NCBI GenBank assembly: GCA_021799495.1
Contig: JAJZAI010000036.1
Location: 1-37,274 of the forward strand
Length of the DNA stretch: 37,274 nt
Direction of reading: 5' to 3'
Source: Deltaproteobacteria bacterium
GTDB lineage: Bacteria; Desulfobacterota; Binatia; Binatales; Binataceae
The position numbers were made by a program, and so were the translations under genes. The notes under the pieces were generated by a model, which was given only the letters and a program-made list of their open reading frames with translations, did not search any database and was not told the DNA's origin. Of the stretch, positions 26,419-33,737 are shown in pieces (position 1 is the stretch's first letter; every line of letters starts with the position of its first letter).

Positions 26419-27330
26419 TTACTTCGCCGCCACTTTGCGGTCGCGCAATTGCTCGCTGATCACGTAGTCGAAGACGTTGCTGCTCGGCAATCCCACCACC
26501 GGAACGCCGTTGATGATGAACGTCGGAGTCGAATTGATCCTGGCTTCCTGCGCGTCCTTGATATCCTGCTGCACGCGCGCCTCGGCCTCCTTGCCGAGCA
26601 TGCAGGCGTTGAGCGCCTTGCCGTCGAGGCCGAGCGAACGCGTGTAGCTGTCGATATGGTCGCGCAGATTCTGCGGCGTGATTTCGTTCTGATCGCGGTA
26701 GAGATCGCCGGCGAACTGCCAGAACGCGGCCGGGTTCTGCTGCCGCGCGCATTCCGCCGCCACGGCGGCCTGCTCGGCCCACGGATGTTCATTCAGGGGA
26801 AAGTTCTTCCAGATTAGCCGCACTTGGCCCTTGTGGCTGGTGTTGACCAGCGTTTCGATTTCGCCGAACGCGCGCGCGCAATACGGACACTCGAAATCGG
26901 CGAACTCGATTATCGTGACCGGCGCGTCGGCCGGCCCGAGCGTAGCGTGATCGTCCAGATGCAGCTTCGTCACGTCGAGATGGAGCCACGGATGGGCCGA
27001 ATCGACCACCGCGACTCCCAGCGGCTGCGCGATAATCGCCTTGTCGCCGGCCGCGTTGGAGAAAATTTCGAGTTCGGCCTTCGACGCGGCGCTGGCCGGA
27101 TTGGTGATCGTCAGCTTGCGCGTGAAGACGCCGGGGAACGGCCCCGGCTTGGGCGCGCCCAACTCGATATTTTTCGGATCCGGAATCAGCAGCCGCTTCT
27201 GGACTATCGCGGTGAGCTGGCGGTCGGCCGAGGATTCGGCGGCGCGCACGCCAGTGGCGGCGATCGCGACGGCGGACGCGGCGCAGAGGAGGAGAGCGAG
27301 CTTGCGGGCAACGGCGTTAATCGGCGTCAT
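26419..27330 (-). CDS. DsbA-like periplasmic thiol oxidoreductase
   Basis: 303 aa from ATG 27330. Residues 1-30 are a signal peptide (RK, then LALLLCAASAVAIAATGVRAAE). An N-terminal region of about 110 residues precedes a thioredoxin-fold DsbA-type domain with active site DFECPYCARAFGE. A helical insertion (EHPWAEQAAVAAECARQ) and the cis-Pro loop INSTPTFIINGVPVVG follow. It probably forms or isomerises disulfides in exported proteins. The in-frame extension upstream of 27330 is not signal-like and was rejected. A perfect 15-bp palindrome lies 87 bases upstream. Confidence 0.9.
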   Translation of the reverse strand: MTPINAVARKLALLLCAASAVAIAATGVRAAESSADRQLTAIVQKRLLIPDPKNIELGAPKPGPFPGVFTRKLTITNPASAASKAELEIFSNAAGDKAIIAQPLGVAVVDSAHPWLHLDVTKLHLDDHATLGPADAPVTIIEFADFECPYCARAFGEIETLVNTSHKGQVRLIWKNFPLNEHPWAEQAAVAAECARQQNPAAFWQFAGDLYRDQNEITPQNLRDHIDSYTRSLGLDGKALNACMLGKEAEARVQQDIKDAQEARINSTPTFIINGVPVVGLPSSNVFDYVISEQLRDRKVAAK

Positions 27331-27416
27331 CACGGACGGACATGATAGAGAGAGGAGCGGCGTCGCGCCAGCGCCGCGCACTGTCCGAATCGCGCCGCGC
27401 GGTCGCGCGAGAAATC

Positions 27417-27431
27417 TAAAGTAATACTTTA
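27417..27431. promoter_or_regulatory. Perfect 15-bp palindrome upstream of the DsbA-like gene
   Basis: TAAAGTA-A-TACTTTA is a 7-1-7 perfect inverted repeat in a short AT-rich patch that stands out from its GC-rich surroundings. Its position, 87 bases before the DsbA-like start, suits an operator for a dimeric regulator, or part of the promoter. No regulator is assigned. Confidence 0.4.
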
Positions 27432-27544
27432 ATTTTATCGTTTCTTCGCTCGCCGCTTCGCCGCCCGGCTCAATCTCCACCCTGATCGCCCGTCCATTCG
27501 CTCGTCATCTGATTATTCGCATAAGATACATTATGTTAACTAAT

Positions 27545-27572
27545 GTGGCGATTTTGTTGATGTTGACACTCA
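27545..27572 (+). repeat. Left inverted repeat of the IS1595 element
   Basis: Starts GTGGCGATTTTGTT and ends GACACTCA, 26 bases before the transposase ATG. It is the partner of 29946-29973. It also lies within a 31-base window (27539-27569) that recurs in direct orientation at 29972-30002. Confidence 0.8.
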
Positions 27573-27597
27573 ATTAAACCTGCGCTAGTCTATCCTC

Positions 27598-28554
27598 ATG
27601 GTGACCTACGAAGAGTTCGAGAAGCGGTTCCCGACTGACGACGCCTGCCGCGAGTTCATCGTCCAGCAGCGCTGGCCGCACGGCGTCCATTGTCCGCGCT
27701 GCCAGTCGGGCGAGAAAATCTATGCGCTCAAGGCGCGCCCGTTCCATTGGGTCTGCAAGAACGCGAATTGCGGCGGACGGCCCGGCTATCGTTTCTCGGT
27801 GACTACCGGAACGATCTTCATGGACACCAAGGTCTCGCTCAAAATCTGGTTCAAGATCGGCTATCTGATGCTGACCAGCAAGAAAGGCATCAGTTCGCTG
27901 CAAGTCCGCCGCGTCATCTTCGGCGAAGATTCCGGAACCGACTGGCGTACCGCCTGGTACATCTGTCATCGCTGGCGCGCGGCCATGCGCGGCGACGCCT
28001 TCGACCTGAGCGGCACCGGTCCGGTCGAAATGGACGAAACCTACATCGGCGGCAAGGATCGTAACCGCCATTGGGGCAAGAAAAGCGCCCAGCGCCGCAA
28101 AGCCGCCGGGCCGCGGACCGGCTTGGAGAAGGTCGGCGAGGGCGTCGGTTACGGCAAGGTCGGCGTGATCGGCGCCATCGAGCGCAAGGGCAACGTGGTC
28201 GCCCGCGTCATTGGCGACATGGACGCGCGGACATTGGGATCGTTCGCTCGCAACGTCGCCAACGACAAGGTTTCGCTGGTCGTTACCGATGAGAATCCGG
28301 CCTACAGCCACGCCTTCGGCAATCACACCAAGCACGCGACCGTCAACCATGGGCGCGGCGAATACGTGCGCGGGAACATCCACACCAACAACATCGAGTC
28401 GTTCTGGTCGCTGCTGAAGCGCGGCGTGATCGGAACCTACCACAAGGTCTCGAAGGATTATTTGCCGCTCTATCTGAACGAGTTCTCGTTTCGCCATAAC
28501 AATCGCCACAATCCCAACGCCTTTGCCGACCTGATTACGACGTGCGGTAACTAG
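27598..28554 (+). CDS. IS1595-family transposase (zinc ribbon plus DDE domain)
   Basis: 318 aa and apparently intact. The N-terminal zinc ribbon uses Cys32, Cys35, Cys53 and Cys58 (HCPRC, WVCKNANC). A helix-turn-helix-like region follows (KKGISSLQVRRVIFGED). The ISXO2-type catalytic domain carries Asp146 (EMDETYIGGK), Asp231 (VVTDENPAY) and Glu267 (HTNNIESFWSLLKRG), with the typical ending YLNEFSFRHNNRHN. It catalyses cut or copy transposition at the flanking inverted repeats. Codon use resembles the host, so residence may be long or the donor similar. No clear ribosome site; GTG 27601 is an alternative start. Confidence 0.96.
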   Translation: MVTYEEFEKRFPTDDACREFIVQQRWPHGVHCPRCQSGEKIYALKARPFHWVCKNANCGGRPGYRFSVTTGTIFMDTKVSLKIWFKIGYLMLTSKKGISSLQVRRVIFGEDSGTDWRTAWYICHRWRAAMRGDAFDLSGTGPVEMDETYIGGKDRNRHWGKKSAQRRKAAGPRTGLEKVGEGVGYGKVGVIGAIERKGNVVARVIGDMDARTLGSFARNVANDKVSLVVTDENPAYSHAFGNHTKHATVNHGRGEYVRGNIHTNNIESFWSLLKRGVIGTYHKVSKDYLPLYLNEFSFRHNNRHNPNAFADLITTCGN

Positions 28555-28586
28555 CCCGGCGCCCGTCGCTGCGGTAAAGTTCCAGC

Positions 28587-28733
28587 ATGCCCCGGAAGCA
28601 ATCGAAGCCGAAAAAGCCGCTCAGCGAGAAGCAGCGCGCCAGCGACGAGGCGTTGCGCGAAGAACTGCGCCGTTTCGACGTGAATAAATTCGGCAAGCTG
28701 CTCGCCAAGGCGGTTAATTTGCCAAAGAAATAG
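28587..28733 (+). CDS. Small basic protein, IS passenger (paralogue of 30917-31096)
   Basis: 48 aa, Lys/Arg-rich, beginning MPRKQSKPKKPLSEKQRASD, 32 bases after the transposase stop. The core SEKQRASDE-ALREEL is shared with the protein on the minus strand at 30917-31096, with about 16 identities over roughly 31 aligned residues. At DNA level 28 bases are identical (28622-28649 against the complement of 31007-31034). It is predicted to be one amphipathic helix with a basic N-terminus; it could bind nucleic acid or the transposase. Function unknown. It is too short for most gene callers, and the paralogue is the main support for its being real. Confidence 0.65.
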   Translation: MPRKQSKPKKPLSEKQRASDEALREELRRFDVNKFGKLLAKAVNLPKK

Positions 28734-28763
28734 GTATCCAAAGAGCGGAACGGAGTTGCGACG

Positions 28764-29228
28764 ATGAGCGGCGGTTGGGTCGGCGACTTAATAGCGGAGC
28801 AACGGCGCGTGGCGGAAGCGAACCAACGCGAGAGCGAGTTGGAAATGCTTCGGCACAAGCGCTTTTGCGATCTGGCGTCGGTCATCTGGCGCGCAATCAA
28901 TGATCGAATCCGCGCATGCATCGTCGAATTCAACGCCGGAATTGACGCTACTGAGAAGCGATTGGCGATCAGAGAGTTAAATTCCTTTGGCGTCGCCATT
29001 TTTCGCGAATCGCGGCCCTTGGATGTTTTTTCCGCAACACTCAATCTCGAATCCGGCGTCCTTCGATTCGGCCCCGCGTATCCGGCTTCTTGCCAAAACG
29101 CCTTGGTCGTCAAGATTGAGTCCGACGCGCATTGGAGCTTTAAAGATACGCTCACGAATTCCATCGTTCCGCTCGAACGGGTTGACCGCATCATCTTGAC
29201 CGACTTTCTCAAATCAATGGCCCGCTAA
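28764..29228 (+). CDS. Hypothetical passenger protein
   Basis: 154 aa, not recognised. The N-terminal 70 residues look helical and charged (EQRRVAEANQRESELEML, DLASVIWRAINDRI). The C-terminal half is strand-rich with LESGVLRFGPAYPA and LERVDRIILTDFLKSM. No signal peptide or membrane helix. It lies inside the inverted repeats, 30 bases after the small basic gene and on the same strand as the transposase, and its base composition is more AT-rich than the chromosome. It could be cargo or an accessory factor. Confidence 0.6.
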   Translation: MSGGWVGDLIAEQRRVAEANQRESELEMLRHKRFCDLASVIWRAINDRIRACIVEFNAGIDATEKRLAIRELNSFGVAIFRESRPLDVFSATLNLESGVLRFGPAYPASCQNALVVKIESDAHWSFKDTLTNSIVPLERVDRIILTDFLKSMAR

Positions 29229-29280
29229 CCGCTATCGCCAGCAAGCTCGTTTATCGTTGCATAGCAAGAAATCTTCATGC

Positions 29281-29844
29281 TCATGAACCAAACAGAAAAT
29301 TAAATCGAGAGGGAACCGTCGCGCGAACTTCAGCATTGATGTTCAATCGAAACTCTCTTGGATCGCCGGGTTCCAAAAGGCGCTTTGTTGTAATCTTGAA
29401 GTCCGAGATCAGCCCGTCGTTTTGAAGTAGGCAAAAGAAGAAGGGCGCCTCATCTGGATTCGGCGCGTCGTTCTTCGGAATTTGGTTCTCGTTCTGCGGC
29501 ATCTGAAGCGCATCGAAAAGCGTGTTGATGCGATTGTCCAAGTCGCCGCCATTGCCGATTAAGGCGCCGGGCGGCTGCCGACGCATGAACTCGATCTCCA
29601 AGCCGCAGACCAAGTCCAAGCTCTCAACCACCAGCGGCACGAAATGAAAGCCCCGAATTTTCTCAAAACGAGTGAAATCAGAGGGTTCTCTCGCTTGCAT
29701 AGACCGGAGAGTCGCGGCGAATTTATCATCCTTCCAGAATTGGGCGAGTTGCCGATGAAATATCCGCCTCAGTCGCTGGCGATCCTTAGACGATGCGGCG
29801 TTGCTGGAAGGCAATTCGCCCTCAAGAACCAACGACAGGCGCAT
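29281..29844 (-). CDS. Hypothetical passenger protein with RusA-like motif
   Basis: 187 aa from ATG 29844 (GAGGT nine bases upstream; an in-frame start at 29916 is possible). A run at 101-113, DLDNRINTLFDAL, followed by LLQNDGLISDF (Asp143), recalls the RusA Holliday-junction resolvase pattern of D-x-D-N, a downstream D and a later D-D. Small uncharacterised proteins of this kind occur, as I recall, in phages and mobile elements. The residue aligned with RusA's catalytic Lys is Asn107 here, so activity is doubtful. It is encoded convergently to the hypothetical at 28764 and lies inside the right inverted repeat. Confidence 0.6.
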   Translation of the reverse strand: MRLSLVLEGELPSSNAASSKDRQRLRRIFHRQLAQFWKDDKFAATLRSMQAREPSDFTRFEKIRGFHFVPLVVESLDLVCGLEIEFMRRQPPGALIGNGGDLDNRINTLFDALQMPQNENQIPKNDAPNPDEAPFFFCLLQNDGLISDFKITTKRLLEPGDPREFRLNINAEVRATVPSRFNFLFGS

Positions 29845-29945
29845 TAACGGAAGACCTCGCTTATAGCCTTTTCCCAGGGTTGCTTGGACGGCCATCAGAC
29901 GATCTCCGGGAAGCAACCAGTTGACAATCTACCACGCCGTGCGCC

Positions 29946-29973
29946 TGAGTGTCGATTGAAACAAAATCGCCAC
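29946..29973 (-). repeat. Right inverted repeat of the IS1595 element
   Basis: Read on the minus strand it starts GTGGCGATTTTGTT and ends GACACTCA, matching the left repeat at 23 of 28 positions with identical spacing. It lies 102 bases beyond the start of the RusA-like gene. Confidence 0.8.
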
Positions 29974-30002
29974 TAATGTGGGCATTAGGTGGATGTTGAC
30001 AC
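29972..30002 (+). repeat. Direct copy of the element's left end
   Basis: 31 bases match 27539-27569 at 26 positions in the same orientation: the first ten (ACTAATGTGG) and the last eleven (GATGTTGACAC) are identical. It overlaps the right inverted repeat by two bases, so a right end and a left-type end lie back to back. A small CTAATG/CATTAG hairpin is embedded at 29973-29988. Confidence 0.7.
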
Positions 30003-30095
30003 CACTGATTCTTTAGATAGATCAAAGGACGCATGGAGCCGCACCAACAGGGCTCATGGCATTATTCTATCCGAACGGTTAATTAGCTCGCCGAT

Positions 30096-30902
30096 ATGCT
30101 GCAATACCCGGTCTGGCAAATTGGCCTCTTCCTTGTTCACATGAAAGAGGTCCAATGGATGGCGCGCGAGCTCGTTGTGAAAGGCTTCGGAAACGAGCGG
30201 ATCAAAGCGGAATTAAGCGAGGAGCTTATCCGCCGACTCACCGATTACGAGGGCCATTGTCGAGATTTGGAACTGACTGGAGCGCTGGGCCGGATCGGGC
30301 ATTTCAACGTCAGTATAAAAGCCGGGATGACCTATCAACAGGTGATGGACGAGGTTCGAGTGCTTCGAGAAGCGATCGAATACGACTTGCAATACCGCAA
30401 ATTTGCTTATGTTCCGATTGAAAAGGCGGCGCGTCTCGACAAAGTTGAGGTCGAATGGGCCGACGCAATCAGAGCCTTTCCTTCGGCGCACGATGATATT
30501 GTCGCGGCCGTGGAATGCTATGCCCTCGATTGCAATACAGCTTGCGTTTTTCATTCGATGCGTATCGCGGAACGCGGACTGCGGGTTCTATCCAAAGCGC
30601 TGAAGGTCAAAACAATCGGGCCGCAAAAACACCCGCTTGAATTTGCCGAATGGGGCCAGATTTTAATGGCATTGCGGGGCAAACTGAACGCTATCCAAAA
30701 CTCGCCTGGACGAAACGCGAAGAAATCTGCGCTCGCAAAATTTTACGCAGATGCAGCCAGCCAAGCGGACTATCTAAATGAAATTTGGCGCAAAGAAGTA
30801 TCGCACGCACGCTATGCATATAACGCCCCGGAGGCGCTCAATGCGCTGACGCGCACGCGCGAATTTATGCTTCTACTCTCGCAAAAACTATCCGAGCGCT
30901 AG
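30096..30902 (+). CDS. HEPN-like hypothetical protein
   Basis: 268 aa, mostly helical. The segment EWADAIRAFPSAHDDIVAAVECYALDCNTACVFHSMRIAERGLRVLS belongs, as I recall, to a widespread uncharacterised family found in accessory regions. The C-terminal IWRKEVSHARYAYNAPEALNALTRTREFM places R-K-E-V-S-H where other members have RNxxxH; RX4H is the HEPN ribonuclease signature. Thus it may be a HEPN-fold RNase or a non-catalytic relative; Lys replaces the usual polar second residue. It starts 93 bases right of the back-to-back repeat ends. No antitoxin-like partner is recognised, although a small basic gene lies convergently just downstream. Confidence 0.7.
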   Translation: MLQYPVWQIGLFLVHMKEVQWMARELVVKGFGNERIKAELSEELIRRLTDYEGHCRDLELTGALGRIGHFNVSIKAGMTYQQVMDEVRVLREAIEYDLQYRKFAYVPIEKAARLDKVEVEWADAIRAFPSAHDDIVAAVECYALDCNTACVFHSMRIAERGLRVLSKALKVKTIGPQKHPLEFAEWGQILMALRGKLNAIQNSPGRNAKKSALAKFYADAASQADYLNEIWRKEVSHARYAYNAPEALNALTRTREFMLLLSQKLSER

Positions 30903-30916
30903 CGCCGCCATTGAAA

Positions 30917-31096
30917 TCAATCCTTTTCAGTCGAGGAACGGAATAGCGACTTGACCAAGCGCTTGAATTTTTCGGGGTTGGCCTCCGCGAGTTCCTTTCG
31001 TAGGCGCTCGTCGCTGGCGCGCTGCTTCTCGCTGGGCGCTCTTCCTGCCCGGTGCCGGTTGCGGGCCTTGCCGCGCCGGGAAATCGTGCGGAACAT
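30917..31096 (-). CDS. Small basic protein, paralogue of 28587-28733
   Basis: 59 aa from ATG 31096 (an in-frame TTG at 31117 would add seven residues). It begins MFRTISRRGKARNRHRAGRA, then SEKQRASDERLRKELAEANPEKFKRLVKSLF, the same core as the small gene behind the transposase. Basic N-terminus and one predicted long helix; no known domain. It is convergent with the HEPN-like gene, with 14 bases between the stops. The 28-base DNA identity with the other copy, in opposite orientation, implies a shared mobile origin. Function unknown. Confidence 0.65.
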   Translation of the reverse strand: MFRTISRRGKARNRHRAGRAPSEKQRASDERLRKELAEANPEKFKRLVKSLFRSSTEKD

Positions 31097-31119
31097 CGAA
31101 TCGATTTCCGCTATCAATA

Positions 31120-31943
31120 ATGCAAGTGGCCATGATGAATGACAACGATCCAGCCCGGATGACGGAAATTGCGGAACGGACCGCTCTTTTTCGCAAGACG
31201 ATCGGCAAGATTTTACGCGCCGCGAACAGCGCGGTTGGACGGCTATTCAACCGATCGTCCACGAACGCTCCGATCGATGTCGGCCGGAACTCGCCCTTGC
31301 AGCGAAGAGCGAACACCCTCGCCGAAACTGGAGCGTTTCTGGGCGGACCAGCGGCCCATTTCCACGCGATTGGATGCAATCAGCTCATCACCCTGCTGGA
31401 ATCAGGACTCATGCCCAGCATCGCGTTCTGGATATAGGCTGCGGGTGCCTTCGTGGAGGGTATTGGTTAATCCACTTTCTCGATCGCGAACGATACTTCG
31501 GAATTGAACCCAACATAGCGATGCTTGAGCTGGGATTGAAGGAATTCATCCCGGCCGCGACCCTTGCCGGCAAGGCTCCGCGTTTCGATCATAATTCGGA
31601 TTTCAATTTTGGCGTGTTTTCTGAAAAGTTCGATTATGTGATCGCGCGATCCATCTGGAGTCACGCGGCTCCGGTTCAGATTAAGCAGATGCTCGATCAG
31701 TTCGTGAAATGGTCCACTCCGGAGGCGGTATTTTTGACTTCGATTCTCAAGGCTGATTATGGCCAGGACCAATACCGGGGCGATACGTGGGTTGGACGGA
31801 GTCACGAATCCGATAGTGGCGGAGTGGTCCGCTATCGTCTCGAATGGATTAAAGATGAGTGCCGCCGGCGAAGCCTCGCCGTTGACGAACTGAAACGCAA
31901 CATACTGGATCAGGTCTGGCTCAGGATCAGCCGGGCAAAGTAG
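31120..31943 (+). pseudogene. SAM-dependent methyltransferase broken by a frameshift
   Basis: Two overlapping frames together make one class I methyltransferase. The first (31120-31437) ends ...AAHFHAIGCNQLITLLESGLMPS, then runs into TAG at 31435. The second frame supplies HRVLDIGCGCLRGGYWLIHFL (motif I) from about 31419 to the stop at 31943, with FDYVIARSIWSHA as motif II/IV. Joining MPS to HRVLDIGCG at about 31414-31419 restores a natural sequence; one lost base would explain it. This could be a true mutation, a sequencing error or programmed -1 shifting; no slippery heptamer is seen. If intact it would be about 274 residues. The C-terminal piece alone has an in-frame ATG-less start and probably would not fold. 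Confidence 0.7.
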
Positions 31944-31980
31944 CGACTATCAAATGGCTGCGGCAACATCTTTCGGAGAT

Positions 31981-32010
31981 AAAAAAAGGCGGCGCCGCTA
32001 TGGCGCCGCC
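31981..32010 (-). terminator. Rho-independent terminator of the lipoprotein gene
   Basis: On the minus strand a perfect 9-bp stem (GGCGGCGCC with GGCGCCGCC, 5-base loop) is followed by seven Ts. It begins about 22 bases after the lipoprotein stop at 32032. It may also serve the plus-strand methyltransferase as a weaker barrier, though no T-run lies on that side. Confidence 0.9.
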
Positions 32011-32031
32011 CTGCCCCGTTCTAACCGATAC

Positions 32032-33372
32032 TCACTTCACGCCCGGCAACGGGAAGAATTTCACGCCCTTGCCGTTGTCGCACTTGGTCACCGTCGTGGT
32101 CGTGCCCGCGCAATTCCCCGCCGGCGGCGCGGTGCTGATTCCGGCCGGATCTTTCTTGAAATCGGCCAGGTTCACCTCGGCCAAGAAAGTAAAGTTGTAA
32201 TTGACCGCGAAGCCGCTCAACGGCAGCTTCTTGCAGGCCGCCACCGCGACCGCATACGGATCGCCCTGGGTGCCCCATACGGCGCCGAGCGGATCGTTCG
32301 ATAACTTCGAAGATTCGGACGTGATGTTTCCCGCCTGGATCTGCGCAACCGGCTTCTTGGGCAACTGCAGCAGCGCAACGCCGTTCTCGCCGTCCGAGAT
32401 GAGAAACGCCTGATGCGTCGAGGGATCCACCGCCGAACCGGCTGTGGCGTTCGGCAGGTTTGGCACCAGCACGGAATTCGGCGGCGTGCCGCCTTCGTCG
32501 AGCGTGCAGGGCGTGCCGGCCGCTGGATTGTAGGTGGAGCCGTTCAGATTGATAACCGTCGCGTTGTCGCTTTCGTTGCTGACCACGACGATATTGGTCG
32601 TGTTGTCGAAAGACGAACCGTCGTTGTCGCTGTCGATATTGGCGTCGCTCAGCGTGCAGGCGCGCGCTCCGGGTACGTCAACGGCTCCGATTTGGCCGGA
32701 GTGGTCGTCGTCGCTCGCGTCGATCACCGTGTTGGTCTTGGAATTAAGCGCGAAAGTTTCCGCATAATTGGCCTGGATAATGCCTCCGAAGGTGTGCGCG
32801 ACCGGATCGAACAGCGCGAAGCCCGTATCCGCAGTGCCGCTTGAACAGGTCGCGCTGTCGCAGGTCGCGACGACCGCCTGATGCGTTGTCGGATTGTAGA
32901 GCACCTGCCCGAAATAGCCCGACTGCGATCCCGGCGGAAACGCGAATGGGGAACCGGCGACCAGCGTGTTCGAGTTTTCGTCGATGAGATCAACTTTGCC
33001 GTCCTGGCCGGACGTCTGGCCGCTGACCACGATGATTAGCGAATCGTCGTTGTCGAGCGCGGTGCCGGTCGGAATGTCCGGATGGGTCAGATGGACGATG
33101 GTGACGCGCGGATCGGTCGTGTCAGGATCGACGGCTAGATTGATCACCGCGACCTGGCCGTTGCCGCTGCCGTCCAGGGTATCGAGCGGGACGTAGGCGA
33201 GCTGGCGGGCGCAATCGACCGCGAACAGGCCCGAGCCCGGTGCGGTGACGGCCGGGGGCGGAGGCGGTGGGGCAACGGTCTTGCCGCCGCTGCTATCCGA
33301 ACCGCATCCGAATACCGCGATAGCGCCAAAGAACACGGCTGCGGTTCCAAAGACCACTTTAAGCAATTTCAT
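32032..33372 (-). CDS. Secreted lipoprotein with beta-propeller-like repeats
   Basis: 446 aa; GGGGGAGA lies upstream of the ATG. The signal MKLLKVVFGTAAVFFGAIAVFGC has lipobox VFGC with lipidated Cys23, followed by Gly/Ser and a run of six prolines as a tether. The mature part is Asp/Asn/Thr/Gly-rich with recurring strand-turn units (LAYVPLDTLDGSGNGQVAVINL, NTNIVVVSNESDNATVINL-like segments split by turns) that suggest a YncE/NHL-type propeller. Several Cys pairs (CDSATC) could form disulfides, consistent with the DsbA-like gene at 26.4 kb. It stands alone with its own terminator; function is unknown. Confidence 0.82.
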   Translation of the reverse strand: MKLLKVVFGTAAVFFGAIAVFGCGSDSSGGKTVAPPPPPPAVTAPGSGLFAVDCARQLAYVPLDTLDGSGNGQVAVINLAVDPDTTDPRVTIVHLTHPDIPTGTALDNDDSLIIVVSGQTSGQDGKVDLIDENSNTLVAGSPFAFPPGSQSGYFGQVLYNPTTHQAVVATCDSATCSSGTADTGFALFDPVAHTFGGIIQANYAETFALNSKTNTVIDASDDDHSGQIGAVDVPGARACTLSDANIDSDNDGSSFDNTTNIVVVSNESDNATVINLNGSTYNPAAGTPCTLDEGGTPPNSVLVPNLPNATAGSAVDPSTHQAFLISDGENGVALLQLPKKPVAQIQAGNITSESSKLSNDPLGAVWGTQGDPYAVAVAACKKLPLSGFAVNYNFTFLAEVNLADFKKDPAGISTAPPAGNCAGTTTTVTKCDNGKGVKFFPLPGVK

Positions 33373-33737
33373 CTCGATTCTCCCCCGCTCTGCATAATCT
33401 TAAAGAAGCTCTTGACGACTGATTCAACTCATGTTGTGCCAAATATAGTCGAACATTTTTCTAACGCGGCGTCGCATCTGTTGTCAAGAAGTTATGAGAT
33501 GTTATTTATATCTATGAAATATAAAAATAGTTTTTTTAATTTTTTAAAGGGTGAATTTGAAACATAATTGTCTATAACGTTGATAAATTCCCCGGGATTC
33601 GGGTTTTCTGGGGCGAAATGCGCCGTCCATCGCGGTGAACGACGGTTGGGGATGAAAAATTTCGCCCTTATGCGACCGCTGAGAATCGCGTTAAAAATTC
33701 GCTTGTGAACGGATTATTGGACGGCGCCGTCGCCCTG
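33373..33737. other. AT-rich noncoding region upstream of the lipoprotein gene
   Basis: 365 bases without a gene, in which 33410-33600 is strikingly AT-rich (runs of T and A near 33520-33550) compared with the GC-rich chromosome. On the minus strand TTGACA lies at 33482-33487, a plausible -35 box with a weak TTAGAA -10 box 17 bases on, which would drive the lipoprotein gene. No other motif, repeat or small gene is convincing. The right end is the 3' flank of the TPR gene. Confidence 0.45.

Larger units (their letters stand above)
27545..29973. mobile_element. IS1595-type element with passenger genes
   Basis: Bounded by 28-nt imperfect inverted repeats (23 of 28 positions match): a shared outer GTGGCGATTTTGTT and a shared inner GACACTCA, separated by six divergent bases at both ends. 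The interval of about 2.4 kb holds an intact IS1595-type transposase and three further genes (28587, 28764, 29281). IS1595-family elements are known to carry passenger genes in some groups. The exact outer edges and the target duplication could not be fixed: the 8 bases next to the repeats do not match, and weak similarity continues about 20 bases outside the left repeat. Confidence 0.75.

Noticed and set aside
30927-31379. 150-codon minus-strand frame overlapping the small basic gene
   Set aside because: It is Arg/Pro-rich shadow sequence; the other frame has the paralogue support.
29972-32020. A second complete transposon right of the IS
   Set aside because: Only one left-type end is visible; no matching inverted end or transposase is seen to the right.
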